The notes: generated from the letters alone by a model not told the origin. A DNA stretch of 64,000 nucleotides from Chromatiales bacterium (GCA_026984045.1 JALSSV010000013.1:62001-126000), one strand, 5' to 3'. Positions 41,137 to 49,108 are shown, numbered from the stretch's first letter. A program made the numbers and translations.

Positions 41137-42429
41137 ATGGCCGCGAAGAAGAAAACCGCCAGAAAAGCCAAACCCAAGAACGCGTTCTACGCCCAGTCCG
41201 GCGGCGTGACCGCCGTGATCAACGCCAGCGCCTGCGGCGTGATCGAGACCGCCCGCCAGCACAAGGACAAGATCGGCAAGGTCTACGCCGGCCGCAACGG
41301 CATCATCGGCGCCCTGACCGAGGATCTGATCGACACCAGCAAGGAATCGGCCGCCGCCATCAAGGCCCTGCGCCACACCCCGGCCGGCGCCTTCGGCTCC
41401 TGCCGCTACAAGCTCAAGAGCCTGGAGGAGAACCTGCGCGAGTACGAACGCCTGATCGAGGTCTTCGAGGCCCACAACATCGGCTACTTCTTCTACAACG
41501 GCGGCGGCGACTCCGCCGACACCTGTTACAAGGTCTCGCAACTGTCCAAGAAGATGGGCTATCCCATCCAGGCCATCCACGTGCCCAAGACCGTGGACAA
41601 CGACCTGCCCATCACCGACAACTGCCCCGGCTTCGGCTCGGTGGCCAAGTACATCGCCGTCTCCACCCGCGAGGCCAGCTTCGACGTGGCCTCCATGGCC
41701 AAGACTTCCACCAAGGTCTTCATCGTCGAGGTCATGGGCCGGCATGCCGGCTGGATCGCCGCCGCCGGCGGCCTGGCCTCCACCGAGGACACCCCCATCC
41801 CCATCGTGATCCTGTTCCCGGAAGTGGAGTTCGACGAGAAGAAGTTCCTCGCGCGGGTCGAAGACATGGTCAACAAGCACGGCTACTGCACCGTGGTGGT
41901 CTCCGAGGGCGTCCGCTGGCCCGACGGCCGCTTCCTGGCCGACACCGGCCTCAAGGACGCCTTCGGCCATGCCCAGCTCGGCGGCGCCGCCACGGTCATC
42001 GCCGGCATGGTGCAGCGGGAACTGGGCCTGAAGAACCACTGGGCCGTAGCCGACTACCTGCAGCGCGCCGCCCGCCACATCGCTTCCAAGACCGACGTGG
42101 ACATGGCCTACGCCATGGGCAAGGCGGCCGTGCAGTTCGCCCTCAAGGGCCACAATTCCATCATGCCCACCGTGGAGCGCCTCTCCAGCAAGCCCTTCAA
42201 GTGGAAGGTGGGCATGGCGCCCCTGTCGAAGGTGGCCAACGTTGAAAAGATGATGCCCAAGAGCTTCATCACCCGCGACGGCTACGGCATCACCAACAAG
42301 TGCCGCGAATACCTCGAACCCCTGATCAAGGGCGAAGACTACCCGCCCTACAAGAACGGCCTGCCCAAATACGTGCGCCTGAAGAACCTGCCGGTGGCGA
42401 AGAAGCTGCCCAAGTTCGAGCTTTCCTGA
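41137..42429 (+). CDS. pfp: Pyrophosphate-dependent 6-phosphofructokinase
   Basis: 430 aa from the ATG at 41137 (GAAGGGGA upstream). Interconverts fructose 6-phosphate and fructose 1,6-bisphosphate using PPi. PPi-type residues are visible: D125 in NGGGDSADT (ATP enzymes have Gly there) and K151 in VPKTVDND (ATP enzymes have Gly), with catalytic Asp pair D154/D156. MGRHAGWIAA binds substrate; the PEGVRWPDG-like VSEGVRWPDG segment and C-terminal YVRLKN are also typical. N-terminus is a Lys/Ala-rich tail. The reversible PPi enzyme can serve glycolysis, gluconeogenesis or the Calvin cycle. A strong terminator follows. Confidence 0.93.
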   Translation: MAAKKKTARKAKPKNAFYAQSGGVTAVINASACGVIETARQHKDKIGKVYAGRNGIIGALTEDLIDTSKESAAAIKALRHTPAGAFGSCRYKLKSLEENLREYERLIEVFEAHNIGYFFYNGGGDSADTCYKVSQLSKKMGYPIQAIHVPKTVDNDLPITDNCPGFGSVAKYIAVSTREASFDVASMAKTSTKVFIVEVMGRHAGWIAAAGGLASTEDTPIPIVILFPEVEFDEKKFLARVEDMVNKHGYCTVVVSEGVRWPDGRFLADTGLKDAFGHAQLGGAATVIAGMVQRELGLKNHWAVADYLQRAARHIASKTDVDMAYAMGKAAVQFALKGHNSIMPTVERLSSKPFKWKVGMAPLSKVANVEKMMPKSFITRDGYGITNKCREYLEPLIKGEDYPPYKNGLPKYVRLKNLPVAKKLPKFELS

Positions 42430-42448
42430 GCACGGGCCTTGCCGTCAC

Positions 42449-42488
42449 GAAGGGCCGCCGGCGGCAACGCCGGCGGCCCTTCGTTTTT
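42449..42488 (+). terminator. Rho-independent terminator after phosphofructokinase
   Basis: Perfect 14-bp stem (42449-42462 with 42469-42482; GAAGGGCCGCCGGC on the left) around a six-base loop, then GTTTTT. Placed 20 bases after the stop codon. Confidence 0.95.
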
Positions 42489-42523
42489 CCCGGGCAACAC
42501 TGCCCGGCCCACCGGCCCTCACT

Positions 42524-42546
42524 GTAGGCGCGGCGCAAGCCGCCAT
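42524..42546. repeat. Single REP-like half-element
   Basis: GTAGGCGCGGCGCAAGCCGC plus flanks, the same variant as at 26201-26221 (loop CAAG instead of CCCC). It lies between the phosphofructokinase terminator and the convergent small outer-membrane-like gene. Confidence 0.5.
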
Positions 42547-42553
42547 GATCCCG

Positions 42554-43030
42554 TCAGAACCGCGCAAACCGAAACATCACCTGAAAGTAGAGTAGCTGCG
42601 AGGTCTTGGGTGTGACCTTGGGGATGAAGGTCATGTTCACTGCCACGCCCGGCGTGCCCACGGAAAGAAAGGGCAGGGCACCAAAGAACGGCCGACCGGC
42701 GTTGCGATCCTTGCGAGTCATGAAGAAGGCCACCAGCCCCACGTCGGTGTGCCAGCCCCGATCCATTTCACCCCAGGCACGGTACTTGGCACCACCACCG
42801 AGATAGTTGGACGTCTGCTCATTGCTGTCCAGGAAACTGCTGCCGGTAACAAGGGGGATCCAGCGTTCCCGACGGTCGAAATCGTATTCGAAGCCGGCGC
42901 CCCAGTTTTTTTCGTTGTAGCCCTTGCTGCGATCGAAATGATAAGCCTTGCCATTGACCACCAGATGCAGTTCCCCGGCCTCCACGAAGCCCGCCGGCAG
43001 AAGCAATGACAAAAAGAGCAGGAAACGCAT
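42554..43030 (-). CDS. Small exported, probably outer-membrane beta-barrel protein
   Basis: 158 aa. Clear signal peptide (MRFLLFLSLLLPAGFVEA, cleavage near residue 18). The mature part has alternating polar/aromatic strands, many Tyr/Trp/Phe (GAGFEYDFDRRERWIPLVTG, GGGAKYRAWGEMDRGWHTDVG) and ends in Phe (MFRFARF), the usual last residue of outer-membrane barrels. The size would suit an eight-strand barrel. I do not recognise the family; a PagP-like or lipid-modifying enzyme is one option, unproven. A dyad-symmetric element with a CRP-like core lies directly before the start codon. Confidence 0.65.
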   Translation of the reverse strand: MRFLLFLSLLLPAGFVEAGELHLVVNGKAYHFDRSKGYNEKNWGAGFEYDFDRRERWIPLVTGSSFLDSNEQTSNYLGGGAKYRAWGEMDRGWHTDVGLVAFFMTRKDRNAGRPFFGALPFLSVGTPGVAVNMTFIPKVTPKTSQLLYFQVMFRFARF

Positions 43031-43033
43031 TTT

Positions 43034-43065
43034 CCAGTACCGTGATCCAGTTCACATGGTACTGG
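43034..43065 (-). promoter_or_regulatory. Nested dyad with CRP-like core at the 5' end of the outer-membrane gene
   Basis: CCAGTACC (43034-43041) and GGTACTGG (43058-43065) are a perfect 8-bp inverted repeat; inside lies CGTGA-N6-TCACA (43041-43056), matching nine of ten bases of the CRP consensus half-sites TGTGA-N6-TCACA. The dyad ends three bases before the start codon, so it would form an mRNA hairpin over the ribosome site or be a repressor/CRP operator. Confidence 0.5.
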
Positions 43066-43177
43066 TAACGTCCTGATTTGACGGGACTTTAGCGATCGGA
43101 GCGACAATGTTCCGACGCCTTTTGCATCAAGCGTTTGGCGTTGCCGTTTGCGGTGATGACGGATTCACGGCGCCGGT

Positions 43178-43191
43178 GAAACGCGCGTTTC
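43178..43191. other. Palindrome in the 204-bp spacer after the ODP-like gene
   Basis: GAAACGCGCGTTTC is a perfect 14-bp palindrome that extends to 22 bp with one mismatch pair (CGG...CCG). It lies 44 bp beyond the ODP-like stop codon, without a T-run on either side. Operator or stem-loop; role unknown. Nothing else was seen in this spacer. Confidence 0.4.
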
Positions 43192-43234
43192 GCCGCCAAG
43201 AAGCAACCCCCGGCGAGGGCACGCAGGGCGCAGG

Positions 43235-43963
43235 TCAGACCGCGATGCCCACCGGCAGCTTCTCGAACCAGTCGAGGAAGCGCTGCACGTCGTCGCCCCG
43301 GAACAGACGGCCGTGCTGGGGAGCCAGGATCGCGATGTCCAGCTTGCGCACACGATCGATCCAGTTCTGCTTGGCGCGATCCGAAGGCATCCAGCGCTGG
43401 TGGAAGAGCTTCATCTTCTCGGTATGGGCATCGAAGTCGTCCACGAACAGCGGCGCGCCCGGCGGCTCCAGGGCCGCGCCCACGTCGCCGCTCATGAGGA
43501 TCTTCGCCTGCGGATCGTAGACGTGGAAATTGCCCGAGGCGTGCAGGTAATGGGCCGGGATGAACTGCAGGGTCACCTCGCCCAGCTCCAGCTCGCCACC
43601 TTCGTCGCCGATGGCGCAGAACTCGATGTTGCGCGAGCCGAAATGGCGCAGAAAACCTTCCCACAGCCAGGGCGTGTGCAGGCGGGCATGGGGCAGCGCC
43701 TGCTCCCACAGGCCCAGCGAGGAAATGATGTCGGGATCCTGGTGGGAGGCGAACAGATCGGTGATCTGTTCCACCCGCACGAACTGCAGCACCGAGGTGA
43801 GCATGGCGGCGAAGACCTCGATGCCGCCCGGATCCAGCAGCACGGTGCGCTGACTGCCGCTGACCATGTACTGGTTGGTGTCGATGATGGATTCGGGCTT
43901 GTCGGGATCGCGTCCGAACATCACCCAGCGGTAGCCTTCATCGTGCAGGATTTCGGTCTTCAT
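43235..43963 (-). CDS. ODP-like metallo-beta-lactamase-fold protein (possible diiron oxygen sensor)
   Basis: 242 aa; ATG at 43963 overlaps the upstream gene stop as ATGA, with GGAAGG upstream. Metallo-beta-lactamase fold with the flavodiiron-type metal motif in the variant SHQDPDIISSLG (H74, D76, D78), further ligands in PAHYLHASGNF, SGDVGA (Asp) and APQHG. The HQDPD form and lack of a flavodoxin domain match ODP, the oxygen-binding diiron protein described as a chemotaxis input in Treponema. The partner gene encodes a chemoreceptor-like helical protein, which supports a signalling role. Alternative: a stand-alone flavodiiron-like reductase missing its FMN domain. Confidence 0.8.
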   Translation of the reverse strand: MKTEILHDEGYRWVMFGRDPDKPESIIDTNQYMVSGSQRTVLLDPGGIEVFAAMLTSVLQFVRVEQITDLFASHQDPDIISSLGLWEQALPHARLHTPWLWEGFLRHFGSRNIEFCAIGDEGGELELGEVTLQFIPAHYLHASGNFHVYDPQAKILMSGDVGAALEPPGAPLFVDDFDAHTEKMKLFHQRWMPSDRAKQNWIDRVRKLDIAILAPQHGRLFRGDDVQRFLDWFEKLPVGIAV

Positions 43964-44598
43964 GCGCCTTCCTCGCTGGCCAGCACATAGCAGATGTCGT
44001 TGAGCCGGTTCTGGCAGTCGTTGACCCGGGAACGGATCTTGTCGGTGGCCTTCTCCAGATTGTCGGCCACCACCTCCAGGGTATCGGTAAACCCGGTGGC
44101 GCGGGAGGCCTCGACCCGCGAGGTCGAGGAGATCACCTGCGCACCCCGGGTGCTGCGGCGGATGTCGTCGAGCAGACCACCCAGGGTACGCAGACTCTGC
44201 TGGAACCGCTTGCGGTAGGATTCGCTCTGCGACTGCAAGCGCTCTGCCACCGTCGCCAGCGAGGCGGCGTTGGGCAACTGGGCCGACGCCTCGCGCACCT
44301 GCCGATAGCGACTGCGGGTGTCCTCCACGTGGCTGCGGGCCACCGCCAGCCGTGACAGGGTCAGGGCCTCGGCACCGATCCGCTTCACCAGCTGGGTCAC
44401 CTCGCGGGCCATCTCGTCGATGAAATCGGTGATCGGCTGGAAACCGCGCGCCGCATCGCCGGCCCGGTGGGAAATGGCCTTGGCGTTCATCACGCCAAGC
44501 GACATCTCGCGTGCGATGCGGCTCACCTCGGAAAGCTCCGAAGTGATGGTGGCGGCCGACACGAGGATCACTTCCTCGGCTCTGGGTTTGCGCTTCAC
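43960..44598 (-). CDS. Chemoreceptor-like helical protein coupled to ODP-like gene
   Basis: 212 aa from the GTG at 44598 with AGAGGAA seven bases upstream. Entirely helical by composition, with no membrane segment. The stretch NAKAISHRAGDAARGFQPITDFIDEMAREVTQL (residues ~38-70, shown in part: NAKAISHRAGDAARGF) resembles the signalling hairpin tip flank of methyl-accepting chemotaxis proteins (NAxIEAARAGExGRGF), but the exact kinase-contact tip is not seen. A second helical bundle fills residues ~85-205. Probably a soluble partner that receives the state of the ODP-like protein. Stop overlaps the ODP start by four bases, so the two are made together. Confidence 0.65.
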   Translation of the reverse strand: MKRKPRAEEVILVSAATITSELSEVSRIAREMSLGVMNAKAISHRAGDAARGFQPITDFIDEMAREVTQLVKRIGAEALTLSRLAVARSHVEDTRSRYRQVREASAQLPNAASLATVAERLQSQSESYRKRFQQSLRTLGGLLDDIRRSTRGAQVISSTSRVEASRATGFTDTLEVVADNLEKATDKIRSRVNDCQNRLNDICYVLASEEGA

Positions 44599-44927
44599 GG
44601 GCGGGTTCCTCTGCCTTTCCTGGAGTAGTAGCGTCAGCCGGCTGCAGAACTTTAACAGGCGGCCAGACCGTGCGTGCTCTCCGCCATCCCGGCGTGCTGC
44701 GCATCGGCACCGGCCGTGCCGTGGAGCCTGACGCCGACGAACGCATCCCCACCCCACAAGCCCCACCATTCCGCTTGGGTATTGAAATTCTCCCCCAAAA
44801 GCGTATATTAGAAGTATCTAATATTTGTGTGACCGAGGTTACCGACGACCCCGGGCCACAGGTGTGACACTCGGGTCACCGGCGGGAGAAGCCGGGAAAT
44901 CCATCAAACACGGGAGGAAACCCTGAA
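44599..44927. other. 329-bp divergent intergenic region
   Basis: Lies between the helical chemoreceptor-like gene (minus) and the DUF2892 gene (plus). It holds the plus-strand promoter with overlapping palindrome (listed separately) at 44782-44824, then two weaker dyads, GTGACC-N2-GGTTAC near 44829-44842 and GTGAC-N6-GTCAC near 44863-44878. I see no convincing gene; frames in it are short and lack ribosome sites. Confidence 0.6.
44782..44824 (+). promoter_or_regulatory. Promoter with perfect palindromic operator before DUF2892 gene
   Basis: TTGAAA (44782-44787), 16-base spacer, TATATT (44804-44809) form a promoter. ATATTAGA-N4-TCTAATAT (44805-44824) is a perfect inverted repeat that covers the -10, so a bound repressor would block the promoter. 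AT-rich dyads of this sort are typical of ArsR-type repressors; the arsR gene at 56204 is one candidate, by inference only. Confidence 0.65.
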
Positions 44928-45146
44928 ATGACCATCGACAAAGCCATGTTCGTCTTCGCCGGCAGCATGATCATCATCTCGACCCTGCTGGCCATGTTCC
45001 ACAGCCCCAACTGGCACTGGTTCTCGCTGTTCATCGGCGCCAACATGATCCAGAGCAGCTTCACCGGCTTCTGCCCGCCCTCCATCCTCATGAGGAAACT
45101 GGGCATGAAGACCTCGGCCGAACTGGCCACTGCCAACCAGAACTGA
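44928..45146 (+). CDS. DUF2892 (YgaP-type membrane segment) protein
   Basis: 72 aa. The DUF2892 pattern is complete: a start helix (MTIDKAMFVFAGSMIIISTLLAM), WHWFSLFIGANMIQSSFTGFCPP with the conserved Gly-Phe-Cys-Pro near residues 47-50, and MRKLGMKT. It equals the membrane-anchor part of the rhodanese YgaP without the catalytic domain. In other bacteria such genes lie in sulfide/persulfide operons governed by BigR/YgaV-type ArsR repressors. GGGAGGA ribosome site lies about 10 bases upstream. Followed at once by a terminator, so this is a one-gene unit. Confidence 0.88.
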   Translation: MTIDKAMFVFAGSMIIISTLLAMFHSPNWHWFSLFIGANMIQSSFTGFCPPSILMRKLGMKTSAELATANQN

Positions 45147-45154
45147 CGCCCTCG

Positions 45155-45188
45155 GCCGGACCGGCGCTCGCCGGTCCGGCGCCGTTTT
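45155..45188 (+). terminator. Rho-independent terminator after DUF2892 gene
   Basis: GCCGGACCGG (45155-45164) pairs perfectly with CCGGTCCGGC (45171-45180), followed by GCCGTTTT. Starts nine bases after the stop codon. Confidence 0.85.
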
Positions 45189-45283
45189 ACGACCTAATAA
45201 ATATTTCCGATTTTCCCCGCTTTGGCCTACACTTGGTTGACGACAGGGACCGACACCCCCCACGGAAACCCCAAGGCCTGCGC

Positions 45284-45583
45284 ATGAAACCCGACGCCGA
45301 TCGCCCCAGCCCCGCCATCGACAGCCACCTCGACGCCATCAACGACCTGCGCGACCTGCTGCGCCAGTCCTACCACGCGGCCCTGCGCCTCAAGCGCGAC
45401 ATTCCCGCCGAGGAATTTCCCACCGCCTACATGCTGACCCGCGAGCTGCGCACCCTGCGCAAGACCGTCGAACGCCTGCGCCAGGCCCTGGGCGAGGAAT
45501 TCCTCGATCTCACCCTGGACATGGATCTCTCCTCCATGGAGCTGGACCTGCTGAGCAGCACCGACTCTTCCGCCTGCCTCTGA
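45284..45583 (+). CDS. Small acidic helical protein of unknown function
   Basis: 99 aa from the ATG at 45284 (a longer frame to 45233 lacks a ribosome site). Predicted helical throughout: HLDAINDLRDLLRQSYHAAL, then PTAYMLTRELRTLRKTVERLRQALG with heptad-like leucines, and an acidic Leu/Met/Ser tail (DLTLDMDLSSMELDLLSS). No cysteine motif, no membrane segment, no recognised family. It precedes the nitroreductase gene by 22 bases and is probably cotranscribed with it. Confidence 0.6.
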   Translation: MKPDADRPSPAIDSHLDAINDLRDLLRQSYHAALRLKRDIPAEEFPTAYMLTRELRTLRKTVERLRQALGEEFLDLTLDMDLSSMELDLLSSTDSSACL

Positions 45584-45605
45584 ACGCCGGACGCCCACGC
45601 ACCGC

Positions 45606-46595
45606 ATGCCTGCCGCCGACATCCCCGATCCGGAGGCGTTTCCGGAAACCGGTGCCTATGCCGACAAGCTGGCTTTCCTGCTGGAATACGCCCGGCTCGC
45701 TCCCTCGCTGCTCAACAGCCAGCCCTGGCAGTTCTCGCTGCGGGATCACACCCTCGGCGTGCTGCCGGATCTCGAGCGCTGGCAGCCGGTCACCGATCCC
45801 GAGCGCCGCGAACTCTACCTGAGTCTCGGCTGCGCCCTAGAGAACCTGCTCACCGCCGCCGAATACTTCCGGCTCGGCTTCCACGTGGCCTTCGGCGACA
45901 GCGAGCGCGGCGACGAAACCTTCGCCCGGGTGCAGTTCGTGGAAGGGGCCACCATCAACCAGGTACGGGATCCGGGCCTGTTCCATGCCATCGTCCGCCG
46001 CCGCACCTGCCGCCGCCCCTTCCTGCCGAAACTGATCCCCCACGAGGAACTCCTGCAACTGCGCAACGCCCGCCTGGAAACGGATCTGGCCCTGCGCTTT
46101 CTCGCCAACCTGGAGCAGAAACGCCGCCTCGCCGAACTGGTGGCCGCCGCCGACCGGCGCCTGTTCGCCAATCCCGACTACCGCCGCGAACTGGCCGGCG
46201 GCATCCGCCGCGGCATGTGGCGCCTGCCGGGGCCACTCACCCCGCTGGCCGTTCTTGCCGTCCGCCATCTGAACCCCGGCCCCCGCCTGGCCCGCCGGGA
46301 ACGGCAACTGCTGATGAGCGCCCCGGTGCTGGCCGTGCTCGCCAGCCGCAACGATACCCCCGTGGACTGGATCCGCACCGGCCAGCTCTTCCAGCGCCTC
46401 GCCCTGACCGCCACCAAGCTCGGCCTGGCCATCCAGCCCATGAACCGCCTGCTCCAGGTGCGCAGCCACCGCCACGAGCTGGCCAGCATGCTGCCCGACA
46501 ACCGCTTGCGTCCTCACGTGTTGCTGCGCCTCGGCCATGTCGATGGCGGTGATCGTCCCACGCCCCGAGACCCGCTCTCCCGGCATCGGGTCTGA
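45606..46595 (+). CDS. Acg-type nitroreductase-family protein
   Basis: 329 aa. The FMN-binding nitroreductase start [20 protein letters not shown] (residues ~27-46, shown in part: [12 protein letters not shown]) is clear, and [22 protein letters not shown] and [10 protein letters not shown] follow as in the Acg subgroup, which is longer than classic nitroreductases. The C-terminal half contains a second nitroreductase-like repeat ([39 protein letters not shown], cited in part: [14 protein letters not shown]). Acg of Mycobacterium tuberculosis lacks normal activity and may store FMN; function here is open. Ends 71 bp before ubiB. Confidence 0.82.
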   Translation: MPAADIPDPEAFPETGAYADKLAFLLEYARLAPSLLNSQPWQFSLRDHTLGVLPDLERWQPVTDPERRELYLSLGCALENLLTAAEYFRLGFHVAFGDSERGDETFARVQFVEGATINQVRDPGLFHAIVRRRTCRRPFLPKLIPHEELLQLRNARLETDLALRFLANLEQKRRLAELVAAADRRLFANPDYRRELAGGIRRGMWRLPGPLTPLAVLAVRHLNPGPRLARRERQLLMSAPVLAVLASRNDTPVDWIRTGQLFQRLALTATKLGLAIQPMNRLLQVRSHRHELASMLPDNRLRPHVLLRLGHVDGGDRPTPRDPLSRHRV

Positions 46596-46666
46596 CCGGC
46601 GGAAGAGGGGAAATCCCCGCCGTTTCCCCGTACAATCCCGGTTCCGCAACACGCATCACCGGGACC

Positions 46667-48289
46667 ATGCCGCGCATCCACCAGTTCTTCCGCCTCGCCT
46701 ACATCAGCTGGATCCTGGTACGTCACGGGCTCGACGAACTCCTGTTGGCCAGCCACCTGTTCCGCCCGGTGCGCTTTCTCAGATACCTCATGCCCTGGAC
46801 CTGGGTGCCGCGCAGCCTGCCCCGCGGCACGCGGATCCGCATGGCCCTGGAGGATCTGGGACCCATCTTCATCAAGTTCGGCCAGATCCTCTCCACCCGC
46901 CGGGATCTGCTGCCGGACGACATCGCCGACGAATTGGCCAGACTGCAGGACCGGGTGCCCCCCTTCCCGGACGAGGTGGCCCGCCACCTCATCGAAACGA
47001 GCCTCGGCCAGCCCATCGAGGCGGTCTTCGACGCCTTCGAATCCACCCCCTTCGCCTCGGCCTCCATCGCCCAGGTGCACGGCGCCCGCCTCAAGGACGG
47101 CCGGGAAGTGGTGGTCAAGGTGCTGCGGCCCGGCATCCTGCCGGTGATCCGCCGTGACATCGGCCTCATGTACACCGTGGCCCGCCGCGTGGAGCGCTAC
47201 TGGTCCGCCGGCAGGCAACTGCGCCCGGTGGAGGTGGTGCGGGAGTTCGAAAAGACCATTCTCGACGAGCTGGATCTGATGCGCGAGGCCGCCAATGCCT
47301 CGCAACTGCGGCGCAACTTCCTCGACTCCCCCCTGCTGTACGTGCCCGAGGTGTACTGGGACTGGTGCCGGCGCGACGTGCTGGTGATGGAGCGCATCCA
47401 CGGCATCCCGATCAGCCAGATCGACGCCCTGCGCGCCGCCGGCATCGATCTCAAAACCCTGGCCGAGCAGGGCGTGGAAATCTTCTTCACCCAGGTATTT
47501 CGCGACAGCTTCTTTCACGCCGACATGCACCCCGGCAACATCTTCGTCTCGCCCGAGGGCCAGTACATCGCCGTGGACTTCGGCATCATGGGCGTGCTCT
47601 CGGCCACCGATCAGCGCTATCTGGCCGAAAACTTCCTGGCCTTCTTCAACCGCGACTACCGCCGGGTGGCCCAGCTCCACATCGACTCGGGCTGGGTGGC
47701 GAAGGACACCCGGGTGGACGAGTTCGAGGCCGCCATCCGCACCGTCTGCGAACCCATCTTCGACAAGCCGCTGGCCGAGATCTCCTTCGGCCAGGTGCTG
47801 CTGCGCCTGTTCCAGACCGCGCGGCGCTTCAACATGGAAGTCCAGCCCCAGCTGGTGCTGCTGCAGAAGACCCTGCTCAACATCGAGGGCCTCGGCCGCC
47901 AGCTCTATCCCCAGCTCGATCTGTGGACCACCGCCAAGCCCTTTCTCGAGCGCTGGATGCGCCAGCAACTCGGCCCGGGCGCCTTCTGGCGCCACATCCG
48001 CGAGAACGCCCCGCTGTGGTCCGAGCGCCTGCCCGCCCTGCCCAACAAGCTCTACGAGGTGATCGAAAAGGCCGCCGACGGCCGCCTCGAAACCCGCCTG
48101 CCCGATTCCCAGTTCACCCACCTGCAGCAGGAGATCCGCACCGCCAACCGCCGCACCCTCGCCGCCGTCACCGGCAGCGGCCTGCTGATCACCGCCGCCC
48201 TCCTGCTCGACCAACTGCCCATCCTCTACCCCGCCACCACCGCCACCACCGGCCTGGCCATCCTGCTCTGGGGCTGGACGCGGAAATAG
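46667..48289 (+). CDS. ubiB: UbiB/ADCK-family kinase-like protein for ubiquinone synthesis
   Basis: 540 aa. Family marks: the KxGQ motif in [16 protein letters not shown] (~residues 67-82), the alanine-rich nucleotide loop [24 protein letters not shown] with the ATP-site Lys, [30 protein letters not shown] and VDFGIMG (kinase catalytic and metal loops), and two C-terminal membrane segments (~498-515 and 520-537). Has ATPase rather than protein-kinase activity and supports coenzyme Q assembly at the membrane. Start ATG at 46667. Separated from ubiE-ubiJ by 6 kb. Confidence 0.95.
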   Translation: MPRIHQFFRLAYISWILVRHGLDELLLASHLFRPVRFLRYLMPWTWVPRSLPRGTRIRMALEDLGPIFIKFGQILSTRRDLLPDDIADELARLQDRVPPFPDEVARHLIETSLGQPIEAVFDAFESTPFASASIAQVHGARLKDGREVVVKVLRPGILPVIRRDIGLMYTVARRVERYWSAGRQLRPVEVVREFEKTILDELDLMREAANASQLRRNFLDSPLLYVPEVYWDWCRRDVLVMERIHGIPISQIDALRAAGIDLKTLAEQGVEIFFTQVFRDSFFHADMHPGNIFVSPEGQYIAVDFGIMGVLSATDQRYLAENFLAFFNRDYRRVAQLHIDSGWVAKDTRVDEFEAAIRTVCEPIFDKPLAEISFGQVLLRLFQTARRFNMEVQPQLVLLQKTLLNIEGLGRQLYPQLDLWTTAKPFLERWMRQQLGPGAFWRHIRENAPLWSERLPALPNKLYEVIEKAADGRLETRLPDSQFTHLQQEIRTANRRTLAAVTGSGLLITAALLLDQLPILYPATTATTGLAILLWGWTRK

Positions 48290-48313
48290 GTTTCGAGCCG
48301 GCTCGGTGGAAGT

Positions 48314-48446
48314 AACGCAGAGGGCGCAGAGACGCAGAGGACGCAGAGGATTTTGAGGAGAGATTTGTTGATGTTTGCGCAGATGATCTTTATGTGCATA
48401 TCACGGCAAACAACAATCACCTCTGCGTCTCTGCGCCCTCTGCGTT
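48314..48446. repeat. 133-bp element with perfect 27-bp terminal inverted repeats
   Basis: 48314-48340 and 48420-48446 are exact reverse complements. Each arm is made of CGCAGAG units repeated with an 8-10-base period (AACGCAGAGGGCGCAGAG...), and the left arm continues with another ACGCAGAGG. The 79-bp centre is AT-rich and has no obvious ORF. Looks like a MITE-like or stem-loop repeat lying between ubiB and the lexA-like promoter. Confidence 0.75.
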
Positions 48447-48461
48447 CATTACACGCCCCCC

Positions 48462-48506
48462 TTGACATTCTCCAAATGTTCTCTAAACTTGAGAACGTTC
48501 GGAGAA
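48462..48506 (+). promoter_or_regulatory. lexA-like promoter with nested symmetrical operator
   Basis: TTGACA (48462-48467) and TAAACT (48484-48489) are 16 bases apart. From 48468 to 48506 the sequence has full dyad symmetry in its arms: TTCTCC-N4-GTTCTC-N7-GAGAAC-N4-GGAGAA. The inner pair flanks the -10, so binding would repress the gene, as for LexA self-control. The sites do not fit the E. coli CTGT-N8-ACAG box. Confidence 0.8.
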
Positions 48507-48511
48507 CAAGC

Positions 48512-49108
48512 ATGCTCACCCAACTGGAAGATCGCATCCTTCGTTTCATTCGCGGGTACATCGCCCAACATGGCTGCGGGCCGACGCTGACGGAAATCGG
48601 CGTCGCCGTGGGGGTGAAGTCGAAGGGTACGGTGCACAGGTACGTGCAGTCGCTCAAGAACAAGGGCGTCCTGGAGCATGTCGAACGCGGTTGGCGCGGT
48701 ATCCGGCTCGCCAGTGAATCCTCACTCCACTCCACGACCCTCCCGCTGGCGGGCCGGATCGCTGCCGGCCACCCCATCGAGGCCATTCCCGATCAGGACC
48801 AGCTCGATCTGGCCGCCCTGTTCGTGGCCGAGGACCGCTACGCCCTGCAGGTGAAGGGCGATTCCATGATCGACATGGGCATCCTCGACGGCGATTGGGT
48901 CATCATCCAGCGCACCGACACCGCCGAGGACGGTGACGTGGTGGTGGCCCTGATCGACGACAGCGAAGCCACCCTCAAGCGCTTCAAGCGCCTGCCCGAC
49001 GGCGACATCCTGCTGATCCCGGAAAACAGCGAAATGGCGCCCATGCAATACGCCCCGGAACGGATCCGCATCCAGGGCCGTCTGATCGGCCAGCTGCGCC
49101 GTTACTGA
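48512..49108 (+). CDS. lexA: LexA-type self-cleaving repressor with unusual DNA-binding domain
   Basis: 198 aa from the ATG at 48512. An N-terminal winged helix-turn-helix (~1-65) has the LexA frame, but recognition-helix residues differ from common LexA (TEIGVAVGVKSKGTVHRYVQ). The C-terminal S24 peptidase domain is complete: cleavage site A80-G81 (LPLAGRI), catalytic S118 in VKGDSMID and K155 in EATLKRFKR. RecA-stimulated self-cleavage is expected. Because the DNA-reading helix and the operator are both non-standard, this may be the SOS repressor of a lineage with its own box or a second LexA-like regulator. It stands alone, with no DNA-damage gene beside it. Confidence 0.88.
   Translation: MLTQLEDRILRFIRGYIAQHGCGPTLTEIGVAVGVKSKGTVHRYVQSLKNKGVLEHVERGWRGIRLASESSLHSTTLPLAGRIAAGHPIEAIPDQDQLDLAALFVAEDRYALQVKGDSMIDMGILDGDWVIIQRTDTAEDGDVVVALIDDSEATLKRFKRLPDGDILLIPENSEMAPMQYAPERIRIQGRLIGQLRRY

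Noticed and set aside
40036-42153. Minus-strand open frame of about 700 codons
   Set aside because: Antisense of ubiJ and phosphofructokinase, with no family motifs.
43178-43191. Terminator for the ODP-like gene
   Set aside because: The palindrome is strong but no T-run follows in either direction, so it is listed only as a palindrome.
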